DNA from: Emergomyces orientalis
Lineage: Eukaryota > Ascomycota > Eurotiomycetes > Onygenales > Ajellomycetaceae
Reading direction: 5' to 3'
NCBI GenBank assembly: GCA_002110485.1
Contig: MOWL01000024.1
Coordinates: forward strand, 62,001-126,000
Length of the DNA stretch: 64,000 nt
The translations under genes were made by a program, and so were the position numbers. Under the pieces are notes generated by a model, which saw only the letters and a program-made list of their open reading frames with translations, did not search any database and was not told the origin of the DNA. Below are positions 59,301 to 64,000 of the stretch, piece after piece. Position 1 is the first letter of the stretch. Each line of letters begins with the position of its first letter.

Positions 59301-61542
59301 TCGCATGCACTATTTGAACCCTGCCAAACGCATCGACATCGACGAATTGACCACAGGTATCTGTAATACTCTTTCTGAAGTGTATAAATGTGTCACTAAG
59401 ATCAAGATTCAGTGCAGATTCAAGCTCAGGTACAGTCAAAGGCCGCACAGCGCAAATTGACCAAGCCAGAATAGCTTTGGCAAGTTTTTTTCCGCGGTTC
59501 GCCCGTGACATCACTTCGAGTATTCTGAAATACAGTGGTTCCATATCTTGTGGCACTTCTTCCAGAACTTGGTTGATATCTTCCTGCCCGTGCACATTAA
59601 GTAGTTCGTTGAGCACTATTGCCGTCCATAGAAAGCTGTCGTTCGATTTTTCCAAAATCCGTTCAACCAGAGAAATTCGATAATTGGGTTCAACCTCGAG
59701 CAACATTGACCTTTCCTCAACAAACATTCTAACATCATGTAGTGTATCTGCTGCAGAAATTTGCTCGGAGAAAAATTGCTCAGTCCCAAGACCAGAGAAC
59801 TGTCTCTGTAGCGCCGGAGTCGCTCGGCTCGTGATTAGGATACGTAGCGGCAGTGAAGTATCCAATTTAGCTAGCATTGGGCCAAAAAATGAAACAAAAT
59901 CGACACACTCGTCAAGAGCATCAATCACCCAATACTGTGGTGAAAAGTTTTCCTGGAATATCCCGGTCAGGAATATCTTCTTCCATATGGTACGCTCATC
60001 TCCTTTATCAAAATCTATAACATCGGAATGCATAGCTAATAGCATATCTTTCACCTCTTCATTCCTACTCGCCATTTGGAAAGCGATTGACCGAAGACAG
60101 GTACTCAGCTTCGATTTCGACTCATCTCCGAACTTGAAAAAAAAGTAGCTGACGTCCAACTCCGCTTTTTCTAGTAATTCGACTGCGTAGCCCGCGAGAA
60201 CCGATTTACCAGCCCCTGGATTTCCACTTAGCCAATATATAGCGGGGCCGTTGGTGGAAATCTTTCTCCATTGAATGTAGCTTGCTGCTGTGGGGAGCCA
60301 TTCGCAGGTCCCTGTCAGGCGAGCATCTTGAACAATGGCAAGGTCTTCTTTTGGTGCTGAAGACACTCCTAGGTATTCCCTTAAAGCCTTCATTTGATCG
60401 TACTTTTGCTTTACCTTTAACCGCCGTCCTACATAAACCGCTTAGTCGAGCCTTTAGATTTTTTATTACGGAGAGATGTACCTGATTCGGTAAGGCCTCG
60501 AACCGTCAATGCGAGAGCATCCCGAATATTTCTGTAGTTAGGATCAGCCACGGTATCGAATTTGCATATTGACCGATGATCGGCAGTCATAGGGATCTGT
60601 TTCTCCGCCTGGTACCCGAGTACGGCGAAGTCTTTCCTAACAATAATTTTGCTGAAGAAACCTATGGTGAGGGGCATGGTCTCGTAGAATGACCATATAT
60701 CAAGATCGCTGGCGTACAGTCGAAATTGGCCATTGATATCCTGGATAGTCGAAGAGCCTCTTTCGAGGTCCGAGACATAGGAGCGAGAGCCGTACGCAAC
60801 ATGGAAAATCTTTGTCAAAAGTTCGGCCGAGTCAGATCCCGAATGCGGAGTGGCGATGAAGTAGAACGTAGAAATCCGTTTAGCTATAGCGCCATACTGT
60901 GGATTTAGGCGCGCAAGCATGTATGCCTACGATTTCATATTAGCGAAAAGCCAATATCCAAATCATTGAAAGGTCTACCTTTTTTATAACCAATCCTCCC
61001 ATACTATGTCCTATGAGTACTATTGGAGTCTACAATTGGTTTCCCATTAGCAGATAAGAAGAAGCGTATTTCAGAGAGTTGAAACATACATCTTCTGTAC
61101 CAAAGCCCGGGCATAGTTCTATCGCCGTGAGCAATGACATACCATAGTCATAGATGTTCATTGCATTGTCTTTGCCTTTGTGCCAATCGGAACTGTAGCC
61201 AAAACTTCGTATGCGCACATTCTCGAATGCCGGGTCCTTGGGAAGCCAACTTTTCGGCCAAAAATGCTTTATCTCCTTTGTTAGGCTCCATGTTTTCTTC
61301 GAGCCGCCACCTAAGCCATGAACAAAAATAAGATCAACACGAGGATTCTCGGGCTCATGGAGAAGGTTTAGCCCAATCGGTCCTTTCCAGTCATCGCCGT
61401 CATCGTCGTCGGCGGCCTCCTCGTGTGCCTCGAGATGCTCATCAGCGCCCTCATGAGCGAGCGTGCTATTTGTGGACGTGTTGCTGGATCCATTGATAAA
61501 GGGTTTTTGCAAGGATTTGAAATTACGTCGAATCGATTTCAT
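56359..61542 (-). CDS. Hydrolase-NACHT-propeller NLR-like protein
   Basis: A three-part fungal STAND protein of 1672 aa. Four exons on the minus strand: 61542-61090, 61029-60979, 60926-60482, 60428-56359. The N-terminal alpha/beta hydrolase (residues about 65-315) has the oxyanion motif HGLGG at 75-79, nucleophile elbow GHSMGG with Ser160 (in the 51-nt exon 2), TPHSG at 194-198 and a probable catalytic His285 (TADHRSICKF). This is the SesB-like hydrolase found at the N-terminus of many fungal NLRs. The NACHT domain has Walker A GNPGAGKS at 385-392, Walker B WVIDALDEC near 483-491 and sensor ILITSRA. The C-terminal ~750 residues form a diverged WD40-like propeller (HGSVRIWNVRNGELIYQF, PITLWDLEEGTYLGNCG). 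All catalytic positions look intact. Confidence 0.88.
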
Positions 61543-61850
61543 AACTTGCGGGAAGTCAGCCAGTGCCTTTATACAATAGGATGGGGGCTCAACATACTAG
61601 AGCCTTATTCCACGGAATTGTATATAAAGCAAAAGAACACAAGACATTGATATCTCGTGTATAAATGGGATATTTGCAAGAATCCAAAGAAACATAATTT
61701 AAATTAACGAACGCGCATCTGGACGCCCAAAACGCCATGGAAAAGCGGGGAAACGAACGGGTAAGAGTGCAAATATTAGGCGCCCGCCTTATTTTAGGAT
61801 GCGGGCGTTAACTGGCCCACTAGGTTTTTAAAACGACCAGCGCTGGTTGC
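61543..61850. other. Spacer between the NLR-like gene and the copia element
   Basis: Probable promoter of the NLR-like gene. No supported gene. Confidence 0.4.
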
Positions 61851-62220
61851 CTCGCTCAGCTCTCCACTAAGTCACCACCGAAAGATATTATGAGAGATTT
61901 TTAAATGGTAGAATGTTCGCGTACGAATGAAAAAGTGAAGTTAAAAATTGAATTTTTTGGGCTCCCCTCCTCCCCATATCTACAGGTTTTCCACGGCTTT
62001 TTATAACCATGAATCTCTCGCTAGCTATATTACAAAATATGCCCATATAGGGGCATGTTACATACAATAATCAATAGTCTGTCATATACCAAATGAAATA
62101 TCCAAATTAGGTGGAAACTAGGAGAAAAATAACGATAGTAGATGGAGTGGCGTATTTGGTGGAGATTTGAATGGTTCGATGCATCCGTTTGGCGCTTGAT
62201 TAATAATCAGGTGTTTGACA
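61851..62220 (-). repeat. Candidate 3' LTR of the copia element
   Basis: On the minus strand a purine run (TGAGGGGG), a likely polypurine tract, ends just before TGTCAAACACCTG at 62220, which fits an LTR beginning with TG. A TATA-like TTATAAAAAG follows at about 62005-61996. The far end is not fixed, because the second LTR lies outside the window; 61851 is only a rough limit. Confidence 0.4.
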
Positions 62221-62286
62221 TACCCCCTCACCAAATGAGCCGCATATAAGCAGTAGTATAAGGAAAAATGAATGAATGGTGATTTT

Positions 62287-64000
62287 TTAGCGAATCTGAG
62301 CGCTAATATCAGTTAAACCAAGCATTTGTACGAATTCGGCGTGTTTTTGACCTCCAAGAGGCTTGGTCATTCCGTCGGCAATCATCGAATTGGTATCCAC
62401 CCATTGGATAGCTAGTCGCCCGGCGGCTACTTGCTCACGGAGCCAGTGGTTATGGATGTCAACATGACGTAGCTTGGTTGCTAATTGAGGTGCTGCGGCG
62501 GTTAGGAGACGGATAGTCTGCCGATTATCATTATGAATGACGAGCTGGCACTGTGTATTCAAACCAAGCTGTTTGAAGACTCGATCCCACCATATAGCCT
62601 CTTTTGCTGCAGTGGATAGAGCAAGAAGTTCAGATTCTGTAGAGGACGTGCTCACAGATCGTTGTTTGGATGACTTCCAATCAATCACTCCTCCAAATAA
62701 GGAGAATATCATGCCGTGGGTACTCCGGCGTGTAGTCGGGTCATCAGCGAATGCTGCATCCGCGTGGATGATGAAATCTGGGGTAGACGAGTTAGGCGCG
62801 GGAGCTGTGTATTCAATCGCCAGATGGCGCGTTTGATTAGCGAATGCAATTACTCGGTCAATTAGATCACGGTGTTGAGGGCCCGGATTCTTCATAAAAT
62901 CAGCTAGGGCGCTAGCGGCGTATGCGAGATCCGGCCTCGTTCCGACAGCAGGGTAGATTAGTGATCCCATTCGGCATTGGTAGGCGTGGATCTCTTGTGG
63001 GGATGCCACACCATCGTATGGGCGTAGGTCTTCCTTAGGCAATGGCATTTGATAGCGAGTTAGACGTTCTAGGTTAAATTTAACGGCTATTTTAGCCATA
63101 TAGCTGTCCTGGCATAACCAGAGCTTGTGTTCGTGGCGGTCTCGAAGGATACGAATCCCGAGGAACCAGTTCAAATTTCCCATATCTCGTAGGTTGTACG
63201 CGGATGTGAGATTTTGTTTGAAATGTTCAAACTCTGCACGGTGATCTCTATGATACAGAACCACAATATCATCAACATAGAAGAACACTGTAAGCTTTTC
63301 ACTAGTGTAGAGACATGGCTCCTCACTAATTGAATGTAAACCTAGCTTTCGAAGCTGGGATCCGAGCTCGTTATTCCATAAAAGAGGGGACTCAGGTAAT
63401 CCGTATAGAGCTCTCTTTAGAAGAAGATATCGGCCAGGGCAGCTATATCCTTGAGCTGGCATGACATAAACAGTGTGCTTGATTCGGGCGTTTAAGAAGG
63501 CGTTAACGGCGTCAAATTGATGTGCTTCAAAATCAAATGCCGCAGTGATTGCCATGAGAACACGGAAGACTTTCATTGCTAAAGTGGATGAATAGGTCTC
63601 TGATACTTCATTATATGAGAGATCACCTCTGACAACTAATCTTGCTTTGAATTTGACTAGATAACCATCTGTATCAAATTTGTAGGTGTATATCCATATC
63701 ATGGGTAGGGCTTGGACTTCGGATTGAGAAGGGATTTCAACCTCCTGCCAGCATTGACATGCTTCAAGAGCTTTATACTCAAGGTCCGCGGCTATTCGCC
63801 ATTCTCTGGCGTAGGGGTGTTTCATAGCCGCGTTCCAACCACGTGGTGGCGGGGGCAGCGTATCCCTATGGATCTTAGGCAGGTCTGGAGGTTTCAATGA
63901 TGTGGGTTCGGTTGATATGCCGTTCGCGAACGCAGTGTAAAAAGCAGTATATGACTCTGCGCTTGTGGCATATGCAAAGGCTCGGTCCTTGTTCGGCTTC
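62287..64000 (-). mobile_element. Ty1/copia retrotransposon, reverse transcriptase-RNase H part
   Basis: An open minus-strand frame runs uninterrupted from the right edge (first full codon at 63999) to a stop at 62287-62289, giving 571 residues. It holds the end of the pol polyprotein: the copia RT signature WIYTYKFDTDGYLVKFKARL, HQFDAVNAFLNARIKHTVYV, the catalytic YVDDIV, LRDMGNLNWFLGI, and the RNase H block RSTHGMIFSLFGGVIDWKSS followed by TSSTESELLALSTAAKEAIW and the conserved VDIHNHWLREQV. Gag, protease and integrase would be to the right, beyond the window. No frameshift or stop is seen, so the insertion is probably recent. Confidence 0.92.

Overview
The window is nuclear DNA of a filamentous ascomycete, most likely a Eurotiomycete (Onygenales or Eurotiales). 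The evidence is: many short GT-AG introns (about 46-216 nt), a KapC-type bZIP gene, Zn2Cys6 and fungal NACHT genes, a dispersed 5S rRNA gene, and a Ty1/copia retroelement. I built exon models by hand from splice signals, reading-frame continuity and family resemblance. In every multi-exon model reported as a CDS the summed exons are a whole number of codons.

Layout. 1-14.6 kb is metabolic and transport territory: the end of a membrane protein, a Zn2Cys6 regulator, a divergently placed class III CoA-transferase, a Brl1/Brr6 nuclear-envelope protein, and two amino-acid/GABA-type permeases on the minus strand. 14.6-22.2 kb is gene-poor accessory sequence with a NACHT-ankyrin (NLR-like) gene and a broken cytochrome P450. 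22.2-29.2 kb holds a GNAT acetyltransferase, a TMEM16/Ist2 membrane protein, a tRNA-Met and the bZIP gene kapC. 30.9-38.2 kb is a housekeeping block: arp5, dad4, ies6 and got1. 38.2-42.3 kb has a decayed gene of unknown family, a 5S rRNA gene and a divergent profilin. 45-55.7 kb holds a proline-rich conserved fungal protein, the large slh1 helicase gene and a YKT6-like SNARE. 56.4-64 kb holds a second, larger NLR-like gene (hydrolase-NACHT-propeller) beside a copia retrotransposon that runs off the right edge.

How genes relate. Arp5 and Ies6 are partner subunits of the INO80 chromatin remodeler and lie 1.5 kb apart with dad4 between them. dad4 and ies6 are divergent and share a 321-bp promoter region. 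The Zn2Cys6 regulator and the CoA-transferase are divergent, so local regulation is possible. Two NLR-like genes lie in or beside gene-poor, relic-bearing or transposon-bearing sequence.

The most interesting candidates are the hydrolase-NACHT-propeller gene (56359-61542), the YKT6-like SNARE whose ionic-layer arginine is replaced by lysine (54780-55698), the arp5/ies6 linkage, and the profilin-like gene with an unusual N-terminus.
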